DNA from: Cryptomeria japonica
Taxonomy: Eukaryota; Streptophyta; Pinopsida; Cupressales; Cupressaceae
Direction of reading: 5' to 3'
NCBI RefSeq assembly: GCF_030272615.1
Contig: NC_081407.1
Location: 140,870,897 to 140,934,896 of the forward strand
DNA: 64,000 nt
Shown piece by piece: positions 1 to 12,606 of this stretch. The notes under the pieces were generated by a model. That model saw only the letters and a list, made by a program, of their open reading frames with translations, was not told the DNA's origin and made no database searches. Numbering within the stretch: the stretch's first letter is position 1; each line of letters starts with the position of its first letter. A program made the translations under genes and the position numbers.

Positions 1-882
1 CTGGGGAAATTGCTCTAGTGGGTGTCTTTGATAGGAGCATTCAGCCCGTGAATGCCACACATACCTCAACCCCAAGTGAAATTCCTAGAATGGAGGGTTC
101 ATTCCTTGTCTGCTACGTGTTTTTTCTTTGCAATGAGATATCTATACATCTTGGTTCTTATACCTTGGTGTACTAAGCTTCATTGTTACACACTAAGGCT
201 CAATGATGATAATGTATTGCACTATGAATAAAGGCAAAGAAGAGTATTCATCACCATCATTCACTATCATCATCAATCATAGCATATCATTTTCTCATCT
301 AACATATTCTACTCTCAATGAGTTCATTTCAATTTCTACTCATATCTTTCTAATTCCAATCTTTTCATCTATAATTCTATCATTTCCTCATATCAACTAT
401 TCTATATATCAATCAATTATTCCTCACCTTCATTATATTTCATTATTTATCTGATTTTGATCTATCATTTGTCTTATACATGATTAGTCCTTCCTGAAAC
501 CAGACACGCTCATCTATCATTTGTCTTATATAGGATGTATCCTTCCTAGAACCAGATGTTTTGATCATCTTTGTCTTGTAAAGGATGTGTCCTTCCTAAA
601 ACCAGACTTTATCAATCTGATCAATCTTATCATTCAATCAATCTATAAATCACTCCAACCATTTCTTCTATCAAATCAAATTCATTTGCATCATCAATTT
701 AATCATTCTTCTATCTTTCATCTAACATACTTCTTTTTTCGAGAGATCATTCATGCCTTCAATGCACAAACAATCTCTCGAGGGGGCATTATACCCTAAT
801 GTCACCAAGGCATATTGGGGCATAATTTTTTTTATTTTCTTTGAAACAACGTCGTCTCAACATTGTGTCAAAGAGGGGCAAA
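1..882 (+). mobile_element. 3' non-coding end of a Ty3/gypsy element
   Basis: No credible coding sequence is seen. The stretch is rich in CATT/ATCA words and contains two or three degenerate copies of a short unit around 465-610 (words such as atctatcatttgtctta and gatgt.tccttcct). It ends in a purine run (about 870-882, aaagaggggcaaa) directly followed by TGTAGACACC. That is the layout of a polypurine tract and the start of a 3' LTR. It resembles in style, though not in exact sequence, the region downstream of pol in the gypsy element at the right of this window. Family assignment is inference. Confidence 0.55.
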
Positions 883-1700
883 TGTAGACACCTAAAAATG
901 TATTTGTCATCATCACTAATTATTCATCCTAATTAATTAAGTAATTCTTTAATTATTTAATTAAGCTAATTATTCTTCTAAATTGACTCAATCATCACCT
1001 ATCACATTACTAATTATTCAATTTCACTTCTTAATCAACTAATCATTTAACCCTCTTCCCAATATTAGTTAAATATTATTTAATTAATTAATTAAAATTA
1101 ATTTTCTTAATTAAATAATCTTTATTATTTAATTAATCACATTTCTAATATTTAAATAATTTAATTAAATTCATCTAATTCCAAATCATCAAATTCACAT
1201 TTCACCAAATCTGAATTTCAGTTAATTTCATGTGCATTTCAACATTCGAAAGTCCAAATTCAAATCCAGATTGAAAATGAAAATCAAATTCAATTTCAAA
1301 ATCCTACAACACATGTTGAAATCATAACTGATTGACCAATTAGTTAACTCAATTAACTCCCCAATCACCCCTTTTCACTCCAAATCATCTTTTTTTGACT
1401 AATCCATCTATTTAGTCTACTAATCAATCAATCCACTTATCTCTCCAATCAATTCAGTCATCTGATTCATCAAATCAATCAACTAGCTTATCTACTCAGC
1501 CAACTAGCTAATCTATTCAGTTGACTCCCCAATCAATCGTGTTTACAAATCAATCAAACTAGTTAACAAGTCAATCAAGATGAGTTCACAGATCAATCAA
1601 TTTCAGTTGACTATCAATCAACACTTGAGTTCATTTTCTCACCCCTTATGTGTTGAAAATCTATATAAACAACATTATTTTCACAAATCAAACTAGATTA
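883..1700 (+). mobile_element. Ty3/gypsy LTR (right end unresolved)
   Basis: The LTR starts with TGTAGACACC right after a polypurine tract. U3 is AT-rich with many AATTAATTAA blocks. A TATA-like word (tatataaa) lies at 1662-1669, so transcripts would start near 1690. The 3' edge of the LTR is not clear: no CA followed by a recognisable target duplication could be fixed, and the element may continue to about 1990. No second copy of this LTR lies in the window for alignment. Confidence 0.5.
1662..1669 (+). promoter_or_regulatory. TATA-like box of the gypsy LTR
   Basis: The word tatataaa lies in the expected central part of the LTR that starts at 883. Function is inferred from position only. 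Confidence 0.35.
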
Positions 1701-2072
1701 CACTCTTCAAAGCAATTGTCAATCTATGCAGGAATTTCAGTGCAATACCTGAGAACCACCCATGCCATTTCGGAGAAGAACAATGGAAGCCACAATGCGA
1801 TTGAGGGGGTTTTTCAATTATTTAATTGTTTAATTCTTTCATATTTACATTTATTCTATTGATTTATGTTTGCTTTTGTTTAATTAGTTAAGGATCTATG
1901 ATCATCCTTATTCCTTGATTAAGCATATTAGATTAATGATTTCAAGAATGAAACAAAAAACATAAGTTGATGTATATATAAACAATGCTACATTCATGTT
2001 CAACATATTCTGAAATCAAGAAGACAATATGCATAGAAATATACATGTAAAAGAAAATCAGTTTTATAGAGA

Positions 2073-2263
2073 TGTATTATGGTATATCTTCATCTTATTC
2101 TAATTCGATATTTGAAAGTGTATTTACATTTAGCTTATAGGAAAGAATCAGTTTCCTATAAACATAATGTTTAGATTCATGAAACTGATTCTTTCCTATA
2201 AGCTAAATGTAAATACACTTTCAAATATCGAATTAGAATAAGATGAAGATATACCATAATACA
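2073..2263. repeat. Perfect 82-bp inverted repeat with 27-nt loop
   Basis: The left arm 2073-2154 and the right arm 2182-2263 are exact reverse complements over all 82 bases, with a 27-nt spacer at 2155-2181. The flanks do not pair. Nothing inside resembles a transposase or a known terminal repeat, and no target duplication is evident. Perfect pairing implies a recent inverted duplication, a young MITE, or a small-RNA hairpin locus. An RNA from either strand would fold into one long duplex. Confidence 0.85.
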
Positions 2264-3027
2264 TATATAAATATATAAGAAGTTTATAACGTGCTAGTTC
2301 TATTCTCGACAAAAGAAATAAAACCGAGAATGAAATTTTGAGAGTCCTTTCTTTCAAAATCAATAGAGATTTCATATTTAACAGAGAAAGACATTTCTTC
2401 TATAGAGATAAAAAATTAACAGAAATAAGGTTTCAATAGATATTTCATTCTTAGAAAGTAATTTTGTTTAATATTTTGTCATAATGCAAATTGAATCAAT
2501 TCGGCCTACCTCTGTAATCGATTCTTGAATCTGAATGAACAAATGACTTGTTGGTTGATATCGATTCTTCCTTCCTCTTCTTTACTGTTATTTTCTCACA
2601 ATTCGACTGAATGAATCCTTCTCTCTTGCCTGCCTTATGTGTTTTTTAGCGCATCTTTTCTTCCTGCTGTGTAAAACAATGACTACATTTTCCTTTTATG
2701 TTGCTAGGCATTAGCTTTTCCTGATTTCATGGCTTAAAATCTTTGACCATTATCCATTAATTGTGGTTGAATCAGTTTCAACAGCCTGGGAGAGGCACGC
2801 TACCCTCAATCTAAGGCTCCTTAATCACTAAATGTAGTGGTGGATATTTAAAATGCCAGGTAAGTATCACTTTCGGTTAACACAATCTCTCTATTCAAAT
2901 CGATAACCATGAGTCTTAATTAACTTGCCAAGTCAATTTCCCATATCGACTCCTTAAGCATATAACATGAATTCGATGCTTACAATGCATGAAGTATTTA
3001 TCATGCAACTGATGTATATATGTATAT
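2264..3027. other. Intergenic, nothing recognised
   Basis: AT-rich sequence without a credible reading frame, LTR edge or RNA gene. Confidence 0.5.
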
Positions 3028-3062
3028 CAATATATATATATATATCCACACACACACACACA
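3028..3062. repeat. Compound (TA)n-(CA)n microsatellite, left half
   Basis: A run of TA dinucleotides passes into a run of CA dinucleotides and stops at the TGTTAGG start of an LTR-like unit. The matching (CA)n-(TA)n half resumes at 3850, so the unit appears to have landed inside one microsatellite. Confidence 0.85.
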
Positions 3063-3849
3063 TGTTAGGATTCCCAAAGATACTGAGAGGGGGGGGTGAA
3101 TCAGTATCTGACCGGTATAAGAATTTAGTTGAATTATAACATGAAAAGCATATCAAATTGTGTACCGGTAAACCAAAAATAATGTAGTAAATAAGAGCAA
3201 TAACCTCAACATAAGAGACACACCATAACATAGTATTTTTAATGAGGAAACCCGGTGTGGGAAAAACCTTGGTGGGATTTGTGACCCATAATATTCATTT
3301 ACTGACCAATAAGGGAATATTACTGTTTACAATAGGGGTCTGCACATGCAGGAAGGCCAAGTTCCTAGAGCTCACTGCTCAGTTACAAAAGAAGTCTCAC
3401 TGACTTACAAAAATGGATTATACAAATCCAATGTCTTGTACTGCTTCAGATCAACATCTACTATGCTAGATTCAGTACCAGTTTAAGCTCTGCAATATAC
3501 ATAAACCCTTATCCAATATCTGCCTTACAATTCGCATATTAGGTCTGCATTAATCTTTCCATCTATCACACACTAAATGATCTACAATGATCTCATACTT
3601 ATATGAGTCATATTAAAATCTGCCAAGTCGTCTTACAAAAGATTTTACAATTAAATACACAATACATCTAAACAAAATTCTTGTCGGCCATGGTGTCAGT
3701 GATCAATCTTTTCGGTGCTGGTGATCTGTGTGACGGTGTTGAGTCTGCCGGTGCCGGTGCCTGCCGGTATCATAGGATTGTAAGGTTGCCATCAATGACA
3801 ATACCTTCAATCACCTAGAATTTCTCATTGGAGTGTACATTTGCCAACA
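3063..3849 (+). mobile_element. Solo LTR-like unit (TGTTAGG...CCAACA), copy 1
   Basis: The unit starts TGTTAGG and ends CCAACA (TG...CA ends), 787 bp long, flanked by ACACA on both sides inside a CA repeat. It shares many blocks with the unit at 35428-36598: a CTGAGAGGGGGGG-TGAATCA block near the start, gtggaaac-type words followed by gggaaaaacc, and the block ggggtctgcacatgcag with its surroundings. It has no coding frame, primer site or polypurine tract. A solo LTR is the best reading; a TRIM-like short element is the alternative. Confidence 0.6.
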
Positions 3850-3863
3850 ACACACACACACAC

Positions 3864-3917
<54 letters not shown>
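3850..3917. repeat. Compound (CA)n-(TA)n microsatellite, right half
   Basis: About seven CA dinucleotides are followed by GA and an uninterrupted TA run to 3917. It is the right half of the microsatellite broken at 3062. Confidence 0.9.
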
Positions 3918-3919
<2 letters not shown>

Positions 3920-4679
3920 ATGACGAAATACAAACATTGTATTTATATATTTTATTTCAAATATATATATACTCCATTTGCATGAACAATATAAATAACA
4001 ATCATCAAAATGCATGCATAATCGTTTAAAAACATTCAAAATCAAGCTTTTTAAAAATAAAATAACATCAATTATGATCAGTCAATAATAATTCATCATT
4101 CAAATTTAAACGAACACTCCATTTAAAGCCATATAAAGCATTCATCTATGCAATATGCATTCTATGAAATCTAATATGGTGTGTGAGATTCCATCTCCAT
4201 GCCGGATTCAAAAAGGTAAAACAACTCTACTTGAACCAAGTTCTCGCCTTCATTCACGTTCCTTGTTGACTTCCACTCGATTGTTCATTAGTAATGACAA
4301 TCCCAATTTTTCACGCTGAAAATAATTTAAATCATTCATTTGCATTTAAATTTTCATTTCAATTCAATTTCATTTCATTACCCATATAAATGAAAAATAT
4401 ATATCATTTTCCTAATTTAATAATTGCAATAATTATAGATAAAAACAGTACGTGACAAAATATAAACCATCATTCTTGACAAAAGTTCACAAAGTTTGAA
4501 TTTGGAGGTAATTGTAAATCACTTTGGGTCTTAACACTGAATACATGGTTGACAACAATAGTTATTGGTCAAAGGCTATTTTGAGCCATAATTCAAAATA
4601 GGCTGTGGAAAAAAATGGGATTGAGCTAAAGGGAAGAAGGTAACCATCCTAGTGGCATAGACCATAAGAGCTATGATAG
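3918..4679. other. Intergenic, nothing recognised
   Basis: AT-rich with many ATTT/CATT words. No credible gene is seen. Confidence 0.5.
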
Positions 4680-5219
4680 TGTTGGAAAATAATTGTTGGT
4701 GTAATTAGGGCATTGTACCTTGGTTATTATTCACCCAGGTCATACTAACATGTCACTTAATCTTACTTAGGGACCACATAGGAACTTTTAGGAGTATCTA
4801 CACGTTAGGTGGTGTTATCATGTTATCATTCTCCACTTTATGTGGTGTGTCCACCTTTAGTAGCTTTATCACATTATCACATCCACTTTTCATAGTTTCA
4901 CTTTTCCATTGTAGGTGGGTTATCCACATTTAGTGGTTTATTATACTATCACTTTTCCACTTTAGGTGGGATGATAAGTTGTCACTTTTTGTTTCGTTTC
5001 ATACTTGTCATGCACTCCTATCTTTTCACTTTGGCTTATTTAACCAAGGGGTCTATAATGTAAACAATTCATTCCAATTCACTCATGTTGATTGGTTATG
5101 ATTGCATTATTGATATGAATATAGTTTATTCTTGTCATATTATTTCTCTCTTGTTCTTGTGCTTTCCATTAGGCCTCTAGGATTTTGGGTGGTTACCTTC
5201 ATAGCCAAATCTTACAACA
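4680..5219 (+). mobile_element. Possible solo copia-type LTR
   Basis: A 540-bp stretch begins TGTTGG and ends ACAACA. Its composition is like a copia LTR: repeated words of the type ccacttt.aggtggg and tatcacttttcca in the left part, a TTATTTAA word near 5036, and a T-rich tail. No primer site follows and no target duplication is evident, so the call rests on ends and composition only. Confidence 0.3.
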
Positions 5220-7693
5220 ACAAATGATAATTAAATATAATGAACAACTCAACTTGATTTTTGTACTAGGTCTTCTTGTGTCATTTGCTTAGAAAAAGGA
5301 AGGAAAATATTTACCCAAACATCATTTAATTCTTTTTGTATGAAACAATCACAATTAGGAACAATGAGTAATAGTCTAAAAGGGATTGTAGCAAGTTGAA
5401 ACATCTTCAAGAGAGCTAACAATCAAGATGACTATTATGAAGCTAGAAGAAGAGAAATGATGGTTTAAGTAACAATATAGTGTCTCTAATTAAAATAATT
5501 TGTTAGATAAAGTCACGAGCTTGGTGAATATTTGACTTTGATAGAAATACAAAGTGTAAGTAAGGACAACAAAAGCATGAGTAACAATCCATTGAGGCTT
5601 GGAGCTAAAGATATAGAAGAAGAAAATGGTGGAAAAGGTAAGAACAAAGATGCTTAATAAGAATCCAATTCAAAAGTAAAATCATGGGACAATAGAAGAA
5701 GAAAAAGAAAAGTAATATCATCACAATAAAAGAACAGAGATAAAAAATTTAAGGCAGTAGAGACCCTTAAAAGACATTCATTCAAGAATACAACGTTCCA
5801 TAGAGAAGACATATCTACTTTGGTAAAAAAAAAATTAGGCAAAAGATAAGGATAAATGTTCATGGAAAATTTAATAGTGAGCTTCAAGTGGTCAACTGCC
5901 AATATCATTGTGTCAAGGCTTCAGAGTATTAAAGATAAATGTATTAATATGGCAATTGATAGAAAATACAATCATTAAAGGATAAATTATAGTCAATAGT
6001 GAAGGCAAATGTGTGTGAGAAGATTGCAAAAGTGGTATGCTTAGGTGATACTAATGCATATCTCTTCCGTGTAAGGACAGTGAGAACACAAAGAAAACAT
6101 GATAGCAAATAATGAGATCCATGTGACAATTTAAAAATAGTCATAGAGGAATAAAAGGGTGCAAGTCTCATCAAGTATATATGAAAGTGAAAATCAGTTT
6201 TAAGCAACAATAATGGTCATAAGGATTGGTCTAATTTATGAAAATCAAAAGGACTAAAAAGTAAACACCAATGCTAGAAATATTATTTTAGGACAGCTTA
6301 TGAACTATGATAAATATATTATATGGAGGTTTAAAAGTGACAATGGTAGATATGCATAGGTCAAGCTCAAAGGAATAGTGACATTTTGGTGGCAATACAT
6401 ATGACGGCTCCAAACCAACAAGGGACAATAAGTAAATGATGAATGACAAAAATAAGAGAGGATAAAAGCTACACTTAAAAGGGGGAGATTCATTTTGGAA
6501 AAAGACTTGAAAAGGGAGATCAAATCCACTTTAAACGTTCATAAAATGGAATATTGAAGAGATGATTTATTTGAAAGGTTAGTTGGTTGAGCAAAAGAGT
6601 TTTTTAATTATTGTATATACATATACAATCATATAATGTCTGATTTTTAATTATTTTTACAAGTTATTTATTTATTTATTATTCTCTTTTTATTTTCTCT
6701 TTGGGCTTCTTTAGTTTTGTCTTTTTGGAGTTTTTTTGCCTTTCCCTCCATTTTGTAGCCTGTTATTCTTCTAAGTTTTCTTCTTTATATTATTTTGGGC
6801 TTCTTGTAATATCTTGGGCTATTTTTATTTGTATATTTTTTTCCTCGTTCTTTGGGCCTTCTTTTCTTCCTCTGCCTCTTTTTATTCTCTTTTAGGTCTG
6901 CAACAAACTATCTTTCATCTCCTTAGTTTTCCTGCTCATCCTGATGATGAATCACGGGGTGTGATTCAAAACGTTAATGTTAAAAATTGGCACACACAAT
7001 CAAATCTAGAAGCAATTATTGAACAAAAAAAGAGTTTTATTTTGTGGCTTGTGAATTAGAAGAAAGAGTATAAGACAACCTTTATTTTACCCCACACACA
7101 ATTGACATGAAATAAGACAAATAGATGGATGTTTGTGAAGGGTGAAAAGTAGTTGAATCAATAGGGGAGTTAGCAAGAGAGTGATCATGATGATGTTCTA
7201 TTAAGTATGGAATAAATGATCATAGAATGGCAGTCAAGAGGCTTGATAAAAAGACCTATTTGTTAATGCATAATGTTAATTACTGTTCATCAATAGAAAT
7301 TATGACAACTGCAAATCACAATATAATTTTTTTTCGCCCAACTCGAAGAATGATAAAAATGTGAAGGGTAAAATACCAATGTTGGTAACATGCATGTGTT
7401 TGATGATAATGAAGTATTTATGAGAAAAATGTCTCAAAAACTTGTCCTAGAGGATTTCCACACCCTCTAGTAAGATTTCACCTCTTCCAAAGTATCAACA
7501 CATTCCCTAAAAGTGTGGGAAAAGGAGATGAAAACAAGTGAAGAAGAAAAATATTATTATGCAACATGTAGACAATATATAGGATAGTTGGATGAATTTT
7601 TCAAGTGGTTGAGGAGTTTGAGGAGGAAATTTTGACTCAGTTAGAGATATCTGAGAACATCTAGGAGTTGATTAAAGAGCCTCACCAATGGAT
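5220..7693. other. Decayed intergenic sequence
   Basis: No reading frame here matches a family I recognise; the short open frames on either strand look like chance. The last 90 bases before 7693 form an open frame (with one TAG) that stays in phase with sequence after 13399, across the copia insertion. It may be a remnant of an older coding sequence. Confidence 0.4.
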
Positions 7694-8493
7694 TGTTAGG
7701 ATTTAGGTGTCATCAACCTTGTGAATCCTTAATTTATGATTTCCTAATATCTTTTGTAAATTACCCATAAGAGGTTAAATTGTTTAACCAATGGTGGTGA
7801 AAGAGACCATGTAAAGGCAATGTTACTTTTATTGTTTGTCTTCAGGCAAAAGGACAAAATATCTAGGTGACCCCTTTTGGAAGCTTCTATTTTGGGGTGG
7901 TTGGATGCTTGTCAAGGTTTCTAAGAGCGTCTATGATGGTTATGATAATCACTATTTATTTTATGATAATATTTATGATGAAATCCTTACGTAAGTGCCC
8001 ATCCATGAGAGATGCCTTATGAGAATTGTAAGAGCATCTGTAAGAGGGTATTTTGGGCATTTTTGACTCATTTCAAGGAGATACACATGATTTTTTGTAG
8101 GTGGTTTTTTAGCCTCTTGTTTGGTGATACTATGGTGGTATTCATCCTCACACAACTATATAAATTGGGGCCTTAAGATAGAGTTGTTCATTCAGTCTTA
8201 TTTAGTTTCCAAGATAACGAAGTGTTGCTGGATTTTACAAAGGGCTACAAGAGAAGTATATTGTTGTTGTAATCTTCATTTGATTAGTAAATACTTTCCT
8301 CTCATTCTGTAGTGATTTCCTTTTTTCCTAAAAGAGTTTCTCCACTTAAATCTGGTGTTTCATGAGCAATGGTTTTCTTATTCTTGTTTTGGTTCTACAA
8401 TCACCTTGATAAGGGCTAATATTAGTTTTAGATTTACAGCAATATTCATTTAAAGTTCATATTTCAATATTTCTTCAACTTTGTTTTACAACA
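7694..8493 (+). repeat. 5' LTR of the copia element
   Basis: It begins TGTTAGG and ends ACAACA just before the primer site. A TATA-like word (tatataaa) lies at 8157-8164. The matching position of the 3' LTR reads ctctgtaaat, so that copy has lost the box. Confidence 0.9.
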
Positions 8494-8496
8494 TTT

Positions 8497-8508
8497 GGTA
8501 TCATTGTT
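8497..8508 (+). other. Primer binding site (initiator tRNA-Met type)
   Basis: The sequence near tggtatcattg, directly after the 5' LTR, matches the usual copia primer site TGGTATCAGAGC for its first eight bases and diverges after that. Confidence 0.75.
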
Positions 8509-8529
8509 AACAATTTTGTTGAGGAAGAG

Positions 8530-9355
8530 ATGTCTTTCTCTATAAGTGTTGAAGGTTTTTCGTTGCAGTGGGAGCTTTTGTTTTGTGGGTTTTTTGCAAG
8601 TTTGAGAAAGGTTGTATACTGTGGCCTCCAAATTTTTTCAAGATATTGAGGATTTCCATGGCTCTAGTTATGTGATGTGGAAGTTGAAAGTCAGGATCTC
8701 TTAGAAAAGAGAGACCAATGGTTGTCAGTTTCAAAAGAAAAGAAACCAGAGGATTCTTCCTTGACACATGGTGAGTGAAAAAAATTAGACAAGAAGGCAT
8801 GAGGAGCCATTCAATTGTGTCTTTCCAACTCTATCCTCTTGAATGTCTCTATAGAAGACACTTCATACAAGCTATGAAGGAAAATCAGTGATATCTATCA
8901 AACTAAGAGTTTGTCTAACAAGCTTTATTTGAAAAGACATTTGTAATCTTTAAAATTGAGGGGTGGTGATTGCAATGTTCAAAATTTGAATGCTTTTAAT
9001 TTTATTTTAAGGCATTTTGCATCAATAGTTGTTAGTATTGAAAATGAAGACAACTGTAGTCTTCTACTTTGCTCTTTGCTTGATTCTTGGGAAAATCTTA
9101 TTGTTGCCATAAATAGTGGTGGTGCAAAGCCTAAGATGGTCAATATGATTCCCATAATTCTTTCAAGAGAGATGAGGACAAAGACCATGAATGCTAGCTC
9201 CCAAGATGTGTTGCATATTCGAGGAAGGCCTAAGGAAAAAGGGCATAAAGGGGATAAAAAGAAGGATAAGTCAAAATGACATTCTAAGATCGCTGAAAAG
9301 AGTAGAGTGAAGTGTTGGAACTGTGGTAAAAGAGGGCATGTGAAGGAGTGTAGAA
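8530..9355 (+). pseudogene. Copia gag remnant with zinc knuckle
   Basis: The frame has the early copia gag motif (DFHGSSYVMWKLKVRI around 8645-8700) and ends in a CCHC zinc knuckle, CWNCGKRGHVKEC, at about 9310-9350. Stops and frame changes separate the parts. The intact protein would form the particle that packages the element RNA. It passes straight into the protease, as in copia polyproteins. Confidence 0.8.
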
Positions 9356-10044
9356 ACAAGAAAACAAGTATCAAAGTTTCCACAGATAACTCCTTAGATG
9401 ATGATGATTTTAATGATTTATTTATTTCAGCTAACTCTATTAATAATGATGCCTGGCTTGTTGATTCAGGTTCTTCTTATATGACTCCTCACAAGGAGTT
9501 GTTTTCTGAGTATAAAGGATATGATGGAGGAGAAAGTTTTCTTGCTGATAACACCTCAGTGAAGACTGTTGGCAAAGGAAAGGTAAAGTTGTGTTTTAGT
9601 GATGGGAGGATTGTTTCCATTGATAATATTTTACATATTCTATATCTCACAACAAATTTACTTTCGGTTACCAAGACAAATGATTCTAGAATACATGTGA
9701 CATTTGATAAGTTTGGTTGTAGGTTGGTACGAGGAAGTTTGGTGGTGGCTAAAGGATATTGGATAGGGATTTTATTTAAGCTACATGCTTCTACTTTTTG
9801 TAATTCAACTTTTTTAACTAGTACTAAAAATGCATGTATGTCGTGGCACCATAGATTAGGTCACATTGGTGAAAATGGTCTTAAGACCATTCTAGATAAG
9901 AAACTAGTTGTGGAGATTTTTTATTATTCTGTTAGTAAGAGCAATTTATGTGAGGACTGTGTGTTTGGTAAACAAAATAGATCTTCATTTCCTAAAGGAG
10001 TTAATAAAGCTAAGATAATTTTAGAGAGTATTCATTTGGAATAA
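9356..10044 (+). pseudogene. Copia protease and GAG-pre-integrase remnant
   Basis: An open stretch holds the aspartic protease active site WLVDSGSS (about 9453-9477) and the typical LTTNLLSV loop. The integrase zinc-binding part follows: WHHRLGH (about 9841-9861) and CEDCVFGK (about 9952-9975), giving the HHCC set. The frame ends at a stop after HLE at 10042. In a working element the protease cuts the polyprotein and the HHCC region begins the integrase. Confidence 0.85.
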
Positions 10045-10740
10045 TGTGGTCTAGTGGATGTTGAAGATTTGAATAGATCTTGGTATTATGTTTTATCCAT
10101 TAATGACATCTCAAGATATACTTAGGATTTATTTTATGCATTCAAAATATAAATTTTTTATTAAGGAATTTAAGACACTGGTTGAAAAGCAATTAGATTA
10201 TAATATAAAAGTATTGAGATATGACAATGGGGGTGAATATTTCTCTAAGTAATTTGGTGAGTTTTGTAAACATGTAGGAATTGTTAGGCAAAAGACTACA
10301 CCTTACACTCCCCAACAAAATGGGGTAGTAGAAAGAAGGAATCATACATTAATGGAAAGAGCTAGGAGCATCTTAAGTGGTGCTAAGATTGATAAATGTT
10401 TTTGGGTAAAACATATTGGTACTACTTGTTATTTAATTAATAGATCTCCTTGTAAAGCTATTGTTGATAAAACACCTTATGAGATGTGGTTGGGTAAAAA
10501 TACTTTAGTTTCACATTTAAGGGTCTTTGGTTGTGAAGCTTTGATTCATGTACCTTAAGAGAAGCAATCTAAATTAAAAATGCATCTTTGTAGGATATGG
10601 TGACAATGTAAGAGGTTATAAGCTTTGGAATCCTCTAACGCATACAATGATCTTTTCTAGAGATGTCATTTTCAAGGAATTTAGAGCCAACTTAGGTGAA
10701 GAACAACCCAAGGAAAAGTTAAAAACAATGTATATTGAAA
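10045..10740 (+). pseudogene. Copia integrase core remnant
   Basis: Integrase core motifs are visible across several stops: DNGGEYFS (about 10220-10245), TPYTPQQNGVVERRNH (about 10298-10345) with the catalytic glutamate, and PYEMWLGK...LRVFGCEA (about 10470-10545). The first part is in another frame and has in-frame TAG/TAA codons. The function of the family is strand transfer into host DNA; this copy is dead. Confidence 0.82.
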
Positions 10741-11029
10741 TTAAGTAAGAAGATGCACATGTGGAAGAATAGAGAGATGGCTAAGAAAATGGAGGAGAAG
10801 AAGAGAATTGAAGTAAAAAATTTTAAGATTCAGTTGTGATAAAAGAAGTTGAAAATAATGAAGAAGATCATGAGGAAGAGCCTCTTGCTCGACCTTTGAG
10901 AAGGTCCACAATACAACAAAATCTAGTTGATAGGTATATAGCCCACCAGATTTCTTATAATTTTTCTTCATTAAATACTAACGATGAACCTAGATCTTAT
11001 AGGAAAGCACTCTCTTTTGAGGAAAGTGG

Positions 11030-12030
11030 GTCTTGGATGCAAGCCATGTAGGAGGAGATGATAACTTTGGATAGTTGTGACACTTGGGATCTTGTTAATA
11101 TTCCCAAAGGAAGAAAGACCATTGGATGCAAGTGGGTATTTAAGAAGAAATTTGGAGTAGATGGTTAGTTAGAGAGGTACAAGGCCAAACTGGTGTCCAA
11201 GAGCTGCTCCCAAAGAGAGGGAGTTGATTTTGGTGAAATATTATCTCCTGTTGCTAAGCTAACTTCTATTAGATTCTCATTATCTATTACTGTTGCTTGT
11301 GATTTTAAGATAGAGAAAATGGATGTTACAACTTATTTCTTGCAAGGGGATCTTGAAGAAGAGATTTATATGTGACAACCTAACAATTTTGTTGAGAAAG
11401 GAAAAGAAAACTTGGTTTGCGGGTTAAATCGATCATTGTATGGTTTGAAACAGTCACCCAAGATGTGGTACCTTGATGCTTTTTCATTAAAGTTGGGCTA
11501 TGTTAGAAGTGAAGAGGATCACTATGTTTATATTAAGGTTATTGATGATCAATTATTAATTATTGTCTTGTATGTTGATGACATGTTGTTTATTGGTAAC
11601 AAGGCGATGAATAGAGAGCTCGAACCTCATCTTTTTGGCATATTTGATATGAAGGATTTGGGGGCTGCTAGATGTATTCTTGAGATGGAAATCAATAGAG
11701 ATCACGTTCACACAAATCTTTGGTTAAGTCAGAGTAAGTATGTTGACACTATTTTGTAGAGATTTAAAATGCAATATTGTAGACCATTAAGTATTCCATT
11801 TCCAATTGTTACTAATTTGAGTTTAGTCATGTGTCCTAATACTAATGATGATATTGAAGAGATGTCTAATGTTCCTAAAGCTAGTGTCACAGGCAGTTTA
11901 ATCTATGCAATGGTTTGTACTAGACTAGAAATAGCCCAAGCAGTGGGAGTTCTAAGCAGGTTTATGTCTAACCTAGGTAAAGAACATTGTACTTTTGTTA
12001 AAAGGGTATTAAGATACTTGTGAGGTAATT
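11030..12030 (+). pseudogene. Copia reverse transcriptase remnant
   Basis: The reverse transcriptase is readable in one main frame with stops at about 11168, 11373 and 11757. It shows GCKWVFKKKFG (about 11127-11160), the SPVAKLTSIR block, LYGLKQSPKMWY (about 11440-11470) and the catalytic YVDDM (about 11571-11586). The block after 11769 (MCTRLEIAQAVGVLSRF-like) is the thumb and connection region. Order and motifs are those of Ty1/copia. Confidence 0.88.
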
Positions 12031-12549
12031 TTGATTAGTGTTTGGTTTATCATGGTATTGATGATGTAGATAATTCATTGGACATACAAGTTTTTGTTGA
12101 TGTAGATTGGGCAGGTCACTTGGATAGTCGAAGGTCCACTAGTGGCTATGTGTTTAATTTGTTTGGGGATGAAGTGATTTGGATGTGTCAAATATAGCCT
12201 ATAGTTGCATTGTCCACCACTAAAGTAGAGGATATGGCTGCTACACATGCCTCTAAAGAGGTGGTTTGGTTATAAAACTTGATGATGGTATGGTTTTGAT
12301 AGCAGGATAGTGAATATTGGATGTGATAGTCAAAGTGCCATAAGTTTGGCCAAAAATTCTATGTATCATGCTTGTACTAAGCATGTTGATGTCTTGTATC
12401 ACTTTGTGCAAGAGATGGTTGAGAATGTACAGGTCTTAATTGGAAATTTTGACACCTTGGATAATGTTGCAGTTTCTCTTATGAAGCCAGTGACCACATA
12501 TAAGTTCTCTTGCTGCAAGAAGGCCATGAGCCTTGATCACTATACTTGA
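12031..12549 (+). pseudogene. Copia RNase H remnant
   Basis: The RNase H part shows DWAG at about 12106, the SGYVFNLFGDEV block, LSTTKVEDMAATHASKEVVWL (interrupted) and IGCDSQSAISLAKN at about 12313-12354, then the CTKHVDVLYHFVQEMV tail. It has several stops and at least one frame change around 12290. It lies just upstream of the polypurine tract and 3' LTR. Confidence 0.85.
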
Positions 12550-12606
12550 TTTCTATTTTGTATCTCTATAGGTTAACTTTTCAGTTTATGATGTCAAGTG
12601 GGAGAA

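Noticed and set aside
203-799. Two plus-strand frames at the left edge
   Set aside because: Low-complexity CAT/ATT sequence in the 3' region of a gypsy element; no motif.
3841-4029. 62-codon frame over the TA microsatellite
   Set aside because: It codes only for Tyr-Ile repeats from (TA)n.
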